Source of the DNA: Microlunatus elymi
GTDB lineage: Bacteria > Actinomycetota > Actinomycetes > Propionibacteriales > Propionibacteriaceae
DNA length: 64,000 nucleotides
Assembly (NCBI RefSeq): GCF_007362775.1
Contig: NZ_CP041692.1
Coordinates: forward strand, 744,001-808,000
Direction: 5' to 3'
Below, piece by piece: positions 51,889-61,181 of the stretch (position 1 is the stretch's first letter; each line of letters opens with the position of its first letter). The notes under the pieces are model-generated. The model worked only from the letters and a program-made list of their open reading frames with translations, was not told the origin of the DNA and did not search any database. Both the position numbers and the translations under genes were made by a program.

Positions 51889-52278
51889 CCCCAGCTGCTC
51901 GCCCGGCCCCTGATCTCGATTCGGGCCACGCATCTCCACACTGGTACAACTCCGGCCTGTACCGCCCGATCCCCTGCCTGTCGGCAATCGACCGGCAGCC
52001 CGAACTCGTGACAACACGACTTTGGGTGGTGCTGCGCGCGGCCCAACCGCCGAGCTTGCGACAGTGCGAGGAACCAGGGCTGATCCCGCCTGTCGAAGGG
52101 CGCGCGGGTATTTGTCCGAGGTTGTTCGGATTATTCCGAGCTAACGCAGCAGACTTCGCCCGATCGTGTGCTGCTGGCTCGGCCAAACAGTAGGACCCTC
52201 GGCGAAATCTAGTGATCTCGAGCAATCGACCCATTGCATCCATTGCGGCTTGGGGATTCCTTGTGGGTTGGTCGACTC
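51889..52278. other. Gap with repeats, no gene
   Basis: No convincing gene. It contains a third copy of palindrome family B (CGAACTCGTGACAACACGAC at 52001-52020 and continuing TTTGGGTGG) and a GCCTGTCGAAGGGCG word near 52088-52102, a partial copy of the dnaX/copA dispersed repeat. Confidence 0.6.
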
Positions 52279-52611
52279 TGCGAATTGCAGGAGGTTCTGG
52301 TCGATCCGGGCCTGCTGTGGGTGCGGGACCTCCTCGGATCCGAGCCCGTTGGGATGAGCGCTGGAGCGGCTCCTTGGTTCGGCAGGGTGTGCGAATTGCA
52401 GGAGGTTCTGGTCGATCCGGGCCTGCTGTGGGTGCGGGACCTCCTCGGATCCGAGCCCGTTGGGATGAGCGCTGGAGCGGCTCCTTGGCTCGGCAGGGTG
52501 TGCGAATTGCAGGAGGTTCGGGTCGATCCGGGCCCGCTATGGGTGCAAGACCTCCTTGGATCCGGTCCTTTCGGATCTGATGGACGGCGCGCTTTGGTGA
52601 CCGGGGCGCGA
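52279..52611. repeat. Tandem 111-bp repeats
   Basis: The word TGCGAATTGCAGGAGGTT recurs at 52279, 52390 and 52501, so the unit is exactly 111 bases (37 codons). The first two units are nearly identical and the third has diverged. Several reading frames stay open because the period is a multiple of three, which makes the 156-codon frame at 52234-52704 unreliable as a gene. It may be a degenerate coding repeat or a non-coding satellite. Confidence 0.85.
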
Positions 52612-52704
52612 ACCGGCGCCGTCACCGGCGCGGACCGCGACTTTGGTGACCCAGGTTGCGAAGCGTGGCAGGAGGCTGCTGTGGCGACAGTCCCGCTGGG
52701 GTAG

Positions 52705-52896
52705 AGAGCCACGCGTTGAGCGGGTCCGCGGACGGATTCGGCGCGGATGACCTGGATGGCCCGGCCATCCGCACCGTGCCAGCTCGTTACCGCATCACAG
52801 CTACCTGGCGGATCGATGCAGCATGCGTACGCCGTGCGGATTGTGTGCCTGGGGTCGTGATCATCCGAGCGGCCGACGGCGAGCTGGGTACTGGCG
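52705..52896. other. Intergenic, nothing recognised
   Basis: No gene, hairpin or repeat stands out in this stretch between the 111-bp repeats and the ABC permease stop. Confidence 0.4.
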
Positions 52897-54042
52897 CTAG
52901 CTCCTGCTGGTGTGCAGGGCTTCGCGCAGGGAGACTCGGGATCCCGTACGAAGCAGGGCGTTGCGGTAGATCCGGGCGGCGACCAAGATCACCACGACGG
53001 TGCTGGCGACCAAGATCAACAGCGACAGCAGCGGTTCCCACCAGGCGGCTTCGGAGAGGAAGATCCGCAGCGGCATACCGACGGCGGCCGAGAACGGAAC
53101 GTACGACATGATCGTCACCACGAGATCGTTGTTGTTGAAGAAGATCACCAGGAAGTACGGGATCATCACCAGCATGGTGACCGGCGCCACCGTGGACTGC
53201 ACGTCCTCCTGTCGCGACACCAACGACGCGGCGGCGGCGAACAACGCAGCCAGCAACACGAATCCGATCACGAAGAAGACGACGAACCAGGCCAGCGGCG
53301 CGCCCAGTGCCGACAACAGCTCGTTGTTGCCGGTGACCGTCATGCCGATCACCGCACAGGCACCGATCAGCACCACCTGGCCGAAGGCGAGCAAACTGTT
53401 GCCGACGATCTTGCCGGTCAGCAACACCCGAGCCGGGATGGTGGACAACAGGATCTCGACGATCCGGGTCTGCTTCTCCTCCACCACACTCTGTGCGATG
53501 GTGCCGCCGAAGGTGGTCGCCGAGATGAAGAACAGCAGCCCGAATCCGAGCGCTGCCAGGTAGCGCACCCCGGGTGGTGTCGCGTTCGGGTTGAGCAACT
53601 CCACCGATGGGCTGATGCTGAGCGCGGCCACCAGGTTGTCCGGGGCCGAGTCGTCGGCGATGATCTTGAAACCGGTCGGGTTGCCGGAGTCGCTGATCAC
53701 CGCGGCGTCGACGGTGCCGTCGTTGATCAACTTCTCCGCGGCATCGCGATCGGGTACGGACTTCACCGTGACGTTGGGTACGTGGGCGAGTTCGGCGGCG
53801 GCCGGTCCGACCGCGGCGACGGCGACGGTGGTGGTGGACTGGCGTTGGCTGAGTGCACCGCCGATGATCACTGCCGCCAGCACCGCGACCAGCATCAGCC
53901 CGGTGGAGATCAGGAATGCCTTGCTCCGGACCCGGGCGATGATCTCGCGTTCGGCGACCAGCCAGACGGACTGGCCGAGATTCGGCGTCGACGGGCCGTT
54001 GCCACCGGCCGGGGACGTCGTGGACTGAAGGGTGCTGGTCAC
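52897..54042 (-). CDS. ABC-2 type permease (NatB-like)
   Basis: 381 residues. One N-terminal helix (AFLISTGLMLVAVLAAVIIGG, about 42-62) is followed by a large extracytoplasmic loop and then five or more helices from about 165 to the end. VVEEKQTRIVEILLSTIPARVLLTGKIVG is typical of NatB/YhaP-type ABC-2 permeases. It works with the ATPase encoded upstream, whose stop overlaps its start (ATGA). The substrate is unknown; sodium or peptide export are family precedents. Confidence 0.9.
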   Translation of the reverse strand: MTSTLQSTTSPAGGNGPSTPNLGQSVWLVAEREIIARVRSKAFLISTGLMLVAVLAAVIIGGALSQRQSTTTVAVAAVGPAAAELAHVPNVTVKSVPDRDAAEKLINDGTVDAAVISDSGNPTGFKIIADDSAPDNLVAALSISPSVELLNPNATPPGVRYLAALGFGLLFFISATTFGGTIAQSVVEEKQTRIVEILLSTIPARVLLTGKIVGNSLLAFGQVVLIGACAVIGMTVTGNNELLSALGAPLAWFVVFFVIGFVLLAALFAAAASLVSRQEDVQSTVAPVTMLVMIPYFLVIFFNNNDLVVTIMSYVPFSAAVGMPLRIFLSEAAWWEPLLSLLILVASTVVVILVAARIYRNALLRTGSRVSLREALHTSRS

Positions 54043-54929
54043 TGGATGACCTCCTTGAAGATCTCGGCCAGCCGGGGCCGGTGCGGGGTGAAGTTGAAGA
54101 CGGGACCGCGTTCGATCGCGTTGCGCAGCACGGCCTGCGCTGCCTCGGGCGACTCGGCGTCGAAGAGCGCGTTCGGTCCGTCGAACTCGCGGACCACGAT
54201 GCCGGGTTGATCACGGAGCCAGCCGGCGTCGGCGCCGAACGTGGCCCGATAGCTGCTGCCGGCGTACTGCTCCCGCAACTCCTCCCGGTCCCCGGCGGCG
54301 CGGATGCTGCCATCGGCAATGATCACCAGGTCGTCGCAGAGCCGTTCCACGATGTCCAACTGGTGCGAGGAGAACAGCACCGGCACGCCGGCAGCAGCAC
54401 GTTCGGCCAGCACGCCGAGCACCACCTCGACGGCCAGCGGATCGAGACCGGAGAACGGCTCGTCCAAGATCAACGCCTCCGGGTCGTGCACCAGCGCGGC
54501 CGCGACCTGGGCTCGTTGCTGGTTGCCCAAGGAGAGTGCCTCGACCCGATCACCGATCCGGTCGGCCAACCCGAGCTTGTCCAGCAGGTCGGTGGTGTTG
54601 CTGCGGGCCGCCGCCGGTGTCAGTCCGTGTAGCCGGGCCAGATAGATCAGCTGCTCACCGATCGGCATCTTCGGATACAGCCCGCGTTCCTCCGGCATGT
54701 AGCCGAAGCGGCGCCGGTCGGACTCGGTGATCTCGGCGCCGTTCAGCCGCACCTCGCCGCTGTCGGCGGTCAGTACGCCGAGCATGATCCGCATCGTGGT
54801 GGTCTTGCCGGCACCGTTGCGTCCGACGAACCCGGTCAGCCGTCCGCTCTCGACGGTGAAGCTCACGTCGGTGAGCACCCGGCGCCCGTCGAACGATCTG
54901 TTGATCTTCTTCACTTCCAGCATGCTCAC
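54039..54929 (-). CDS. ABC transporter ATP-binding protein (NatA-like)
   Basis: 296 residues. Walker A GRNGAGKTT (about 36-44), Q-loop YMPEERGLYP, signature LSLGNQQRAQVAAAL (a divergent LSxGxQQR), Walker B ALILDEPFSGLDP and H-loop SSHQLD. The C-terminal DUF4162-like domain is present. The divergent signature and long tail are usual in NatA/YhaQ-type subunits. It precedes its permease in one operon. The gene start lies about 80 bases from a family A palindrome. Confidence 0.9.
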   Translation of the reverse strand: MSMLEVKKINRSFDGRRVLTDVSFTVESGRLTGFVGRNGAGKTTTMRIMLGVLTADSGEVRLNGAEITESDRRRFGYMPEERGLYPKMPIGEQLIYLARLHGLTPAAARSNTTDLLDKLGLADRIGDRVEALSLGNQQRAQVAAALVHDPEALILDEPFSGLDPLAVEVVLGVLAERAAAGVPVLFSSHQLDIVERLCDDLVIIADGSIRAAGDREELREQYAGSSYRATFGADAGWLRDQPGIVVREFDGPNALFDAESPEAAQAVLRNAIERGPVFNFTPHRPRLAEIFKEVIQ

Positions 54930-55007
54930 ACCGTACGAAGATCAACATCGTCGGCGCATCCCCCGCACGGTGGGTCTTCGTCCCTCCACCTCACGACGGA
55001 GATCCTC

Positions 55008-55059
55008 CGACTTGCCAGCGTCAGGAAGCGCGATAGCGCCTTCTCCCGCTGACAAGTCG
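55008..55059. repeat. Palindrome family A, copy 3
   Basis: Outer ends CGACTTGCCAG and CTGACAAGTCG enclose arms 55008-55031 and 55036-55059 with a GATA centre. This copy has the most mismatches in the inner arms. It begins 4 bases past the stop of the response-regulator gene on the minus strand. Confidence 0.85.
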
Positions 55060-55063
55060 GGGG

Positions 55064-55780
55064 TTATGGGGTCAGTTCGGCTTGCTGGACGCAGATCGCG
55101 ATCTGGACCCGGTTGTTGAGTTCGAGTCGGTCCAGCAGCCGGGACACGTACGTTTTCACCGTCGGCACCGACAGTTGCAGCCGGCCGGCGATCTCGGCGT
55201 TGTTGGCGCCGTCGGCAATCGCCATCGCCACCTCCAACTCCCGTTCGGACAACTCGGCGAGTCGTGCCCTGGCCCGCTCCCGGCGCTCGGTTCGGTCATC
55301 GGCCTGGACGTGGTGCAGCAGCGTACGAACCGCACTCGGCGACAGGATCGGCTCGCCGTCGCGGACCGCGCGGATCGCGGACACCAACTTCGCCGGCGGC
55401 GTGTCCTTGAGCAGGAATCCGTCCGCGCCGGCGGAGAGCGCGGCCAGCACCATGTCGTCGGTGTCGAAGGTGGTCAGCGCGATCACCGTGATCGTCGGGT
55501 GGCCGGCGGTGATCTCGCGGGTGGTCCGGATGCCGTCCAGCACCGGCATCCGCAGATCCATCAGGATCAGGTCGGGTTGCAGGGTTCCCAACTGTGCAAG
55601 GCAATCTCGGCCGTTGATCGCCTCACCGACGACGCTGAAATCGGGCTGACCGCCGAGCATCAGCCCCAGCGCCGACCGTACGATCGGATCGTCGTCGACG
55701 ATCAGGATCCGTGTCGGTCGGCTCGGATCCGACTCGGTCCCGGTCGATCGGCCAGCTGGCGGCTCAGTCACGCCGACCAC
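55064..55780 (-). CDS. NarL/LuxR-type response regulator
   Basis: 238 residues from GTG 55780. Receiver: ILIVDDDPIVR, phosphorylated Asp in LILMDLRMPVLDG (about 76), Thr in VIALTTFDTDD and Lys in GFLLKDTPPAKL. The LuxR-type HTH is in LSERELEVAMAIADGANNAEIAGRLQLSVPTVKTYVSRLLDRL. It is coupled to the histidine-kinase gene by a 13-base overlap, so the two form one two-component system, probably controlling the neighbouring ABC genes. Confidence 0.93.
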   Translation of the reverse strand: MVGVTEPPAGRSTGTESDPSRPTRILIVDDDPIVRSALGLMLGGQPDFSVVGEAINGRDCLAQLGTLQPDLILMDLRMPVLDGIRTTREITAGHPTITVIALTTFDTDDMVLAALSAGADGFLLKDTPPAKLVSAIRAVRDGEPILSPSAVRTLLHHVQADDRTERRERARARLAELSERELEVAMAIADGANNAEIAGRLQLSVPTVKTYVSRLLDRLELNNRVQIAICVQQAELTP

Positions 55781-56973
55781 GGTAGCCGGACCTGCAGTTG
55801 GTAGCGGTCGAAGCGGCTGCCGGACTGCAGCGTGCCGCCGAGCAGCGCCACGCGCTCCTGCAACCCGATCAGGCCGAAGCCGGAGTCGGGCAGTGACGAG
55901 CCGACGATCCGCAACGGGTTGCTGATCGTCACCGTCACCTGCTCGCCGACCGCGCCCTCGATGGTCACACTCACTGGCGCACCGGGTGCGTGCCGGGACG
56001 CGTTCGTCAACCCCTCCTGGACGATCCGGTAGACGGCCCGGCCGAGTTGGTCGGGCAGCCGCTCGGAGATCATCGGGTCGATCTGATCGATCACCTCCAT
56101 CCCGGCGGCTCGGTTGAAGGTGATCAACTCAGCGACGTCCGCCGAGGTCGGCAACGGCCGGGTGCCGTCGCCGCCGTCGGTGTCCCGGAGCACACCGAGC
56201 ACGTCGCGCAATTCGATCATGGCCTGATGGGAAGCCTGCTGGATGATCTCCATCGACTGATGCAGTTCGGTCGCCGACAAGCCGTCGCGAAAGGCGAGAG
56301 CGCCCGCGTGCATGGAGATCTGCGAGATGCGGTGCGCCAGCCCGTCGTGCATCTCGCGGGCGATCCGCTCCCGTTCCAGGCTGCGAGCCTGGGCCACCCG
56401 AAGATCGCGTTCGGCCTCGGCGCGTTCGGCCCGATCGCGCAGCGTCCACAGCAATTCCCGGCGGGCACCGACCTGCCCACCCCAGGCGGCGATCAACACC
56501 ATCAAACCGACCACGACCAAGATCAACAGCACCACGACGAGCAGGGTGATCGGCCAGTAGGACAGCAATTTCCCGTTGGCGTCGCGGAATCGGATGTCGT
56601 CGAACACGTGCGGATCGTGGATCGGTGCGTACGCGAAGCTGGCCGCCAGACAGGCGCCGGCGACGAGTACGTACTGCGACCAGCGACGGGTGGTGGCCAG
56701 CGAGAAGCCGGCCCAGAGGGCGGGTCCGGTGGACAGCGGTGAGACGGCAGCCAGCAGGCCGATGATCAACGCCACCGCGGCGGGCCGGCGACGACGCCAG
56801 AACACCAGCGGCCAGCAGATCGCGGCTGCGACCAGATCGACGATCAGCATCACCGTCGACGCGTCGGACGAGTCGGCGATGAAAACCGTCAGGCTGATCG
56901 CCGCCGCAACCAGGATCCGCCACAGATAGCCGCGGCGGCTGACGGGCGGCGGTTGATACTTTCCGACGTTCAC
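55768..56973 (-). CDS. Sensor histidine kinase (HisKA_3 type)
   Basis: 401 residues from GTG 56973. Five or six transmembrane helices (about 15-180) with very short loops form the sensor. The phospho-acceptor His is in EREREIAREMHDGLAHRIS-type sequence (MHDGLAHRI, about 230). HATPase_c has an N-box in IVQEGLTNASRHAPG and a G-box DSGFGLIGLQERV. The intramembrane-sensing layout is common in kinases that control ABC exporters or stress response. It is divergent from the next ABC operon. Confidence 0.9.
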   Translation of the reverse strand: MNVGKYQPPPVSRRGYLWRILVAAAISLTVFIADSSDASTVMLIVDLVAAAICWPLVFWRRRRPAAVALIIGLLAAVSPLSTGPALWAGFSLATTRRWSQYVLVAGACLAASFAYAPIHDPHVFDDIRFRDANGKLLSYWPITLLVVVLLILVVVGLMVLIAAWGGQVGARRELLWTLRDRAERAEAERDLRVAQARSLERERIAREMHDGLAHRISQISMHAGALAFRDGLSATELHQSMEIIQQASHQAMIELRDVLGVLRDTDGGDGTRPLPTSADVAELITFNRAAGMEVIDQIDPMISERLPDQLGRAVYRIVQEGLTNASRHAPGAPVSVTIEGAVGEQVTVTISNPLRIVGSSLPDSGFGLIGLQERVALLGGTLQSGSRFDRYQLQVRLPWSA

Positions 56974-57105
56974 CTGAGCGAACCTAACCTGCCGATCGGC
57001 GAGGTTCGAGCCGGCGATCGGACGATCGTCATGCGACCAAAGGATGACCGAGGTCGATGCCGTCGCCCGATACCGTACGGACGCGACGGCAACGAGGCTG
57101 AGGCC

Positions 57106-58080
57106 ATGATCGTTGCGAATCAAGTTTCCAAGCAGTACGGCGCCGCGCACGCGCTGCGCGACGTCTCGTTCGGTTGCGAACGCGGCCGGGTCACCGGCCT
57201 GCTCGGCCCCAACGGTGCCGGCAAGTCCACCATGATGCGGATCATGGTCGGTCTGTCCCGACCGTCAGCGGGTGCGGTCACCTTCGACGGTGTGCCGTAC
57301 GTGCAGCTTCCGTCGCCCGGACACGTGGTCGGCGTGATGCTCGATGCGGGCGCCCAGCACGGCGGCCGGACCGGCGCCGAAGTGCTGACGCTGGGGGCGC
57401 GCAGCCTCGGGTTGCCGACCCGGCGGGTGAAGGAGGTGCTGGACCTGGTCGGCCTGTCGACCGCGGAAGCGAAGCGCCGGGTCAGGGCGTACTCGCTCGG
57501 CATGCGGCAGCGGCTCGGCATCGCCCACGCGCTGCTGGCGAATCCGGAGGTGTTGATCTTCGACGAACCGGCCAACGGGCTGGACCCGTCGGGGATCCGC
57601 TGGATCCGGCAACTGCTGGCCGACCACGCGCAGGCCGGCGGCACCGTGCTGCTGTCCAGCCATCTGATCCACGAGGTGGAGCTGGTGGCCGACGATCTCG
57701 TCCTGATCGGCGACGGGCGGGTGCTGGCCACCGGCACCAAACAGGATCTGCTGAACGACCTGACCAGCACCAGCACCCAGGTCGACTCCGACGACAACCG
57801 AGCTTTGGCCGGCGCGCTCGCCGCGGCCGGACATCAGGCCCGACCGGACGGCATCGGACTGACCGTGAACGCCGAGCCGGCTGCCGTGGGCGCGGTCGCC
57901 GCAGCACAGCGGATCGCTCTGAAACACCTCAGCCGGGCCGCCGGCAGCAGCCTGGAGGAGGAGTTCTTCCGGCTGACCAGCGGGACCGCGCGCGAGTCGG
58001 TGGGCGGATCTGCGGCCGTACCCGATCTTGATCCGTCCAGCCGGCAGCACGACAACAACCTGACAGGAGCCGTCCGATGA
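57106..58080 (+). CDS. ABC transporter ATP-binding protein
   Basis: 324 residues from ATG 57106. Walker A GPNGAGKST (about 35-43), a mid-region with MLDAGAQHGGRTGAEVLTLGARSLGLP, signature YSLGMRQRLGIAHALL, Walker B VLIFDEPANGLDP and H-loop SSHLIHEVE. A long C-terminal extension follows. The sequence resembles daunorubicin/BcrA-type exporter ATPases. It overlaps the permease gene by 4 bases. The divergent kinase lies 132 bases upstream. Confidence 0.92.
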   Translation: MIVANQVSKQYGAAHALRDVSFGCERGRVTGLLGPNGAGKSTMMRIMVGLSRPSAGAVTFDGVPYVQLPSPGHVVGVMLDAGAQHGGRTGAEVLTLGARSLGLPTRRVKEVLDLVGLSTAEAKRRVRAYSLGMRQRLGIAHALLANPEVLIFDEPANGLDPSGIRWIRQLLADHAQAGGTVLLSSHLIHEVELVADDLVLIGDGRVLATGTKQDLLNDLTSTSTQVDSDDNRALAGALAAAGHQARPDGIGLTVNAEPAAVGAVAAAQRIALKHLSRAAGSSLEEEFFRLTSGTARESVGGSAAVPDLDPSSRQHDNNLTGAVR

Positions 58081-58883
58081 CCACCGCCGCCACCGTCCCG
58101 GCGCGGCCGCAGGGCCGCAGCATCCCGTCCGTTGCCAACCGCTTCGACCGGCAGGTGCTGGTGGAGCTCCGCAAGTCGGTCGACACCCGGTCCGGGCGTA
58201 CGTTGATGATCATCATCGCCGCCCTGGTGTTGGTGGTGTTGGCCATCCAGATCGCGCTCGGCCGGACTGTCGACGAGATCGGTCTGTCCTTCGGCGATCT
58301 TGCCTTCACGACCGGTGTCGCGACCGCGATGTTGTTGCCGATCCTGGGCATCTTGTTGATCACCAGCGAATGGAGCCAGCGAACCACCTTGATCACCTTC
58401 ACTCTGGAGCCGCGCCGGATCCAGGTGATCGCGGCCAAGCTGGGCGCGGGGGTGATCATGGCGGTGGCCGCGACGGCGGTCGTACTCGCGATTGCTGCCG
58501 CCGCCACACCCGTTGCCGGCGCGATAGCGGACCGGCCGGTCGACTGGGCGTTACCGATGGGACCGTTCCTCGGATTCCTTGCTCAGCAGGTGATCGCGGT
58601 GATCAGCGGGATGGCGCTGGCGGCGTTGATCTTGAACACGCCCGCCTCGATCGTCGCCTATGTCGGGTACGCGTTGGTGTTGCCGATGCTGCTGCCGCTG
58701 GCGTCCTTGTGGAAGCCGGCCGAGAAGGTCGTGCCTTGGATCGACTTCTCCGGTGCTCAGGCCGGGCTGACCGCGACCATGGCCGGGTCGGACTGGGCCC
58801 ACCTGGCGGTGTCCGGTGGGATCTGGCTGGTGCTCCCGCTGGTGCTCGGCACGATCCGGATCGTCCGCAGCGAGATCTCCTGA
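58077..58883 (+). CDS. ABC-2 type permease
   Basis: 268 residues with six predicted transmembrane helices (for example LMIIIAALVLVVLAIQIAL and GTVFLGFLAQ-type segments around 165). The stretch LLITSEWSQRTTLITFTLEPRRIQVIAAKLG is a typical ABC-2 permease coupling region after the second helix. It forms an exporter with the ATPase before it. Function in peptide or antibiotic export is only inferred from family and from the two-component genes on either side. Confidence 0.88.
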   Translation: MTTAATVPARPQGRSIPSVANRFDRQVLVELRKSVDTRSGRTLMIIIAALVLVVLAIQIALGRTVDEIGLSFGDLAFTTGVATAMLLPILGILLITSEWSQRTTLITFTLEPRRIQVIAAKLGAGVIMAVAATAVVLAIAAAATPVAGAIADRPVDWALPMGPFLGFLAQQVIAVISGMALAALILNTPASIVAYVGYALVLPMLLPLASLWKPAEKVVPWIDFSGAQAGLTATMAGSDWAHLAVSGGIWLVLPLVLGTIRIVRSEIS

Positions 58884-58899
58884 TCACTCTCGATATCCC

Positions 58900-58951
58900 C
58901 GACTTGTCAGCGTCAGGAGGCGCCATAGCGCTCCCTGACGCTGACAAGTCG
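58900..58951. repeat. Palindrome family A, copy 4
   Basis: Arms 58900-58923 and 58928-58951 start CGACTTGTCAGCGTCAGG and mirror closely, with a CATA centre. It lies between the convergent permease and response-regulator genes, 16 bases from both stops. Inner arms are related to copy 3 but unlike copies 1, 2 and 5. Confidence 0.9.
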
Positions 58952-58967
58952 GTGGATGGGGGCAGGT

Positions 58968-59693
58968 TCAGTCGGCGGGGATGACGATCTGGTTCTCGTA
59001 GGCGTAGATCACGGCCTGGATCCGGTCCCGGAGCTGGAGTTTCGCCAGCAGGTTGGAGACATGAGTCTTCACGGTTGCTTCGCCGACGACCAGACAGCCG
59101 GCGATTTCGGCGTTGGACATGCCTTGGGCCAGCAACCGCAGCACCTCGGCCTCGCGTTCGGTGAGTTGCGGTGGCGCAGGTGTCCCGGCCGGTCGCGGTC
59201 GGCGAGCCGCGACCGGTTTTTGATCATGATCTGCCCGGTACTCATGATCAAGACGTCCCGCGAAGCGGGCGATCACCCGTTTGGTGACCGCGGGGGACAG
59301 CAGCGCATCGCCGGCGGCCACCACTCGTACGGCCTCGATCAGACTCTCCGGAGAGCTGTTCTTCAGCAGGAATCCGCTGGCGCCGGCCTGCAGGGCCTCG
59401 TACAGATAGTCGTCTCGGTCGAACGTGGTCAAGATCAACACTGCCGCATCCACCCGCGGATCGTCGACCAGCTGCCGGGTCGCTGCCAGGCCGTCCATGA
59501 TCGGCATCTGTACGTCCATGCAGATCACATCGGGCTTCAGCTCCTGCGCCCGGAGAATCGCCTGCTCACCGTTGACCGCCTCCCCGACCACGTCGATGCC
59601 CTCGGTCAGGTCCAAGATCACTCGGAATCCGTACCGGACGAGTTCTTGATCATCGACGATCAGCACCCGGACCGGAGCGGCCGCGGTGATCAT
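58968..59693 (-). CDS. NarL/LuxR-type response regulator
   Basis: 241 residues. Receiver: VLIVDDQELVR, Asp in DVICMDVQMPIMDGLA (about 57), Thr in LILTTFDRDD and Lys in GFLLKNSSPESL. HTH: LTEREAEVLRLLAQGMSNAEIAGCLVVGEATVKTHVSNLLAKL. A basic linker with several Asp/His residues lies before the HTH. Start overlaps the kinase stop (ATGA), so they are coupled. Likely regulates the adjacent exporter. Confidence 0.93.
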   Translation of the reverse strand: MITAAAPVRVLIVDDQELVRYGFRVILDLTEGIDVVGEAVNGEQAILRAQELKPDVICMDVQMPIMDGLAATRQLVDDPRVDAAVLILTTFDRDDYLYEALQAGASGFLLKNSSPESLIEAVRVVAAGDALLSPAVTKRVIARFAGRLDHEYRADHDQKPVAARRPRPAGTPAPPQLTEREAEVLRLLAQGMSNAEIAGCLVVGEATVKTHVSNLLAKLQLRDRIQAVIYAYENQIVIPAD

Positions 59694-61069
59694 GGCCGGC
59701 TGCCGGTCGGTCGGGGCAGCGGCATCCGGGCGCGGACCAGGTAGCCGCCCCGTTGCAGCGGGCCGAGTTCGACGGTGCCGCCCGATGCTGCCACCCGCTC
59801 GCGGATGCCTTGCTGTCCCAGTCCGGTGCCGTTGCCGCGGGTGGGCCGCTGGCTGCCACTGTTGCTGATCTCGATCTCCACTTCGTCCGGGTAGTAGCGC
59901 AATCGGACGTCGGCGGTCGCTCGCGGCCCGGCATGTTTGCGTACGTTGGTCAAGGCTTCCTGGGTGATCCGGTAGATGTTCAGATCGGTCACCGATGGTA
60001 GCGGTCGAGGCTCGCCGATCACCTCCAGCCGGACCGGCATTCCGTCCATGATCAACTGCTGGACCAGTTCGTCCAGACGCTGGACGCCGATCGTCGGAGC
60101 GGAGTTGATCTTGCTCTGATCCGGTGTGCCGGGTTCGTCCCGCAGCGTGCCGAGGATGCCGCGCAACTCCTCGATCGCGTCCCGGGCGCTCGACTCGATC
60201 TGATCAAGTGCGACCCGGCTGGTGTCGGGGGATCGGTCCAGGGCGAGCCGCGCAGCCCCGGCCTGGACACCCATCACCGAAACGTGATGGGCCACCACGT
60301 CGTGCAACTCGCGGGCGATCCGGAGCCGTTCGAGCATGATCGCCTGCCGGGTCGAACGGGCGCGTTCTTCTGCCAACTCCTGGGTCCGGCGGAGCAACGT
60401 GTCCTGCTCGATCGCCTGCGCGTAGCTGCGATTGCCCAGGTAGTAGGCGCCGACGAAGAAGGTGGCGTTGGTGAGCAGCTGGATCAGCGCGATCGAGACG
60501 AACGGCGAGAACGGTCCGGTCTGCGCCGGTGCGTCAGTCATCGGCCGGGTGGCGTAGATGAAGATCGCGATGATCAACCAGGCGAACATCCCGGCCATGA
60601 TCAGCAACCGGGTCCAGCGGGCTCGCTGCCGATTCGGCTCCCAGGCGCCGACGGTGTAGAACGCGACGAACAAGGCGATGTTGTGGAAGAACAACGACAC
60701 CCCGAACGCGATCCCGCCGGCCAGGAAGGCGGCAGCGACGATCAGCGCCACCAGGTTGGGATGTTGCCGGCGCCAGATGAGCGGCACCGTGAGCACCGCG
60801 GACCAGATCAACTCCAGCCAGAGCGGAGCATGGGTGGGCGAGGCCAGCCCGGCCCACGGATAGAGCGGCATGGTGATCACCGCGGCCACGCAGAGCGCGA
60901 TCGCCGCAACCAGGTCGGCTCGCCGCCCCACCGGTCCCGGAGCCGGCCGATGCCAACCCGGATAGGGCGGATCGATGCTGGGCATCAACTCGCTCAGCGA
61001 GTCGGAGATGTGGACATCACGGCCCGGCGGCGGACCGTCGTACGATGTCGAGCCGGCTGGTGCACTCAC
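59690..61069 (-). CDS. Sensor histidine kinase (HisKA_3 type)
   Basis: 459 residues. Six transmembrane helices (about 45-205) with short loops are followed by a coiled DHp region, acceptor His in RIARELHDVVAHHVSVMG (about 245), and a HATPase_c domain with YRITQEALTNVRKHAG (N-box) and TGLGQQGIRERV (G-box). It is the partner of the response regulator. An N-terminal soluble 40-residue leader is present. A family A palindrome lies 60 bases upstream. Confidence 0.9.
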   Translation of the reverse strand: MSAPAGSTSYDGPPPGRDVHISDSLSELMPSIDPPYPGWHRPAPGPVGRRADLVAAIALCVAAVITMPLYPWAGLASPTHAPLWLELIWSAVLTVPLIWRRQHPNLVALIVAAAFLAGGIAFGVSLFFHNIALFVAFYTVGAWEPNRQRARWTRLLIMAGMFAWLIIAIFIYATRPMTDAPAQTGPFSPFVSIALIQLLTNATFFVGAYYLGNRSYAQAIEQDTLLRRTQELAEERARSTRQAIMLERLRIARELHDVVAHHVSVMGVQAGAARLALDRSPDTSRVALDQIESSARDAIEELRGILGTLRDEPGTPDQSKINSAPTIGVQRLDELVQQLIMDGMPVRLEVIGEPRPLPSVTDLNIYRITQEALTNVRKHAGPRATADVRLRYYPDEVEIEISNSGSQRPTRGNGTGLGQQGIRERVAASGGTVELGPLQRGGYLVRARMPLPRPTGSRP

Positions 61070-61128
61070 CGGACCACCGTAACCAGCCGCTCGACCGCAG
61101 GGATCCCTCGTACGACGGAGATCCCTGC

Positions 61129-61180
61129 CGACTTGTCAGAACGTGGTTGGCCTATAGCCCAACCACGTTCTGACAACTCG
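61129..61180. repeat. Palindrome family A, copy 5
   Basis: Arms 61129-61150 and 61159-61180 carry CGACTTGTCAG ends and inner AACGTGGTTGG / CCAACCACGTT, with a CCTATAGC loop. One mismatch is present (ACAACT in the right end). It starts 1 base past the stop of the minus-strand holin-X-like gene and lies upstream of the kinase gene. Confidence 0.92.
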
Positions 61181-61181
61181 G

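Noticed and set aside
52209-52712. Minus-strand frame over the 111-bp repeats
   Set aside because: Frames stay open on both strands only because the period is a multiple of three; no start context or family match.
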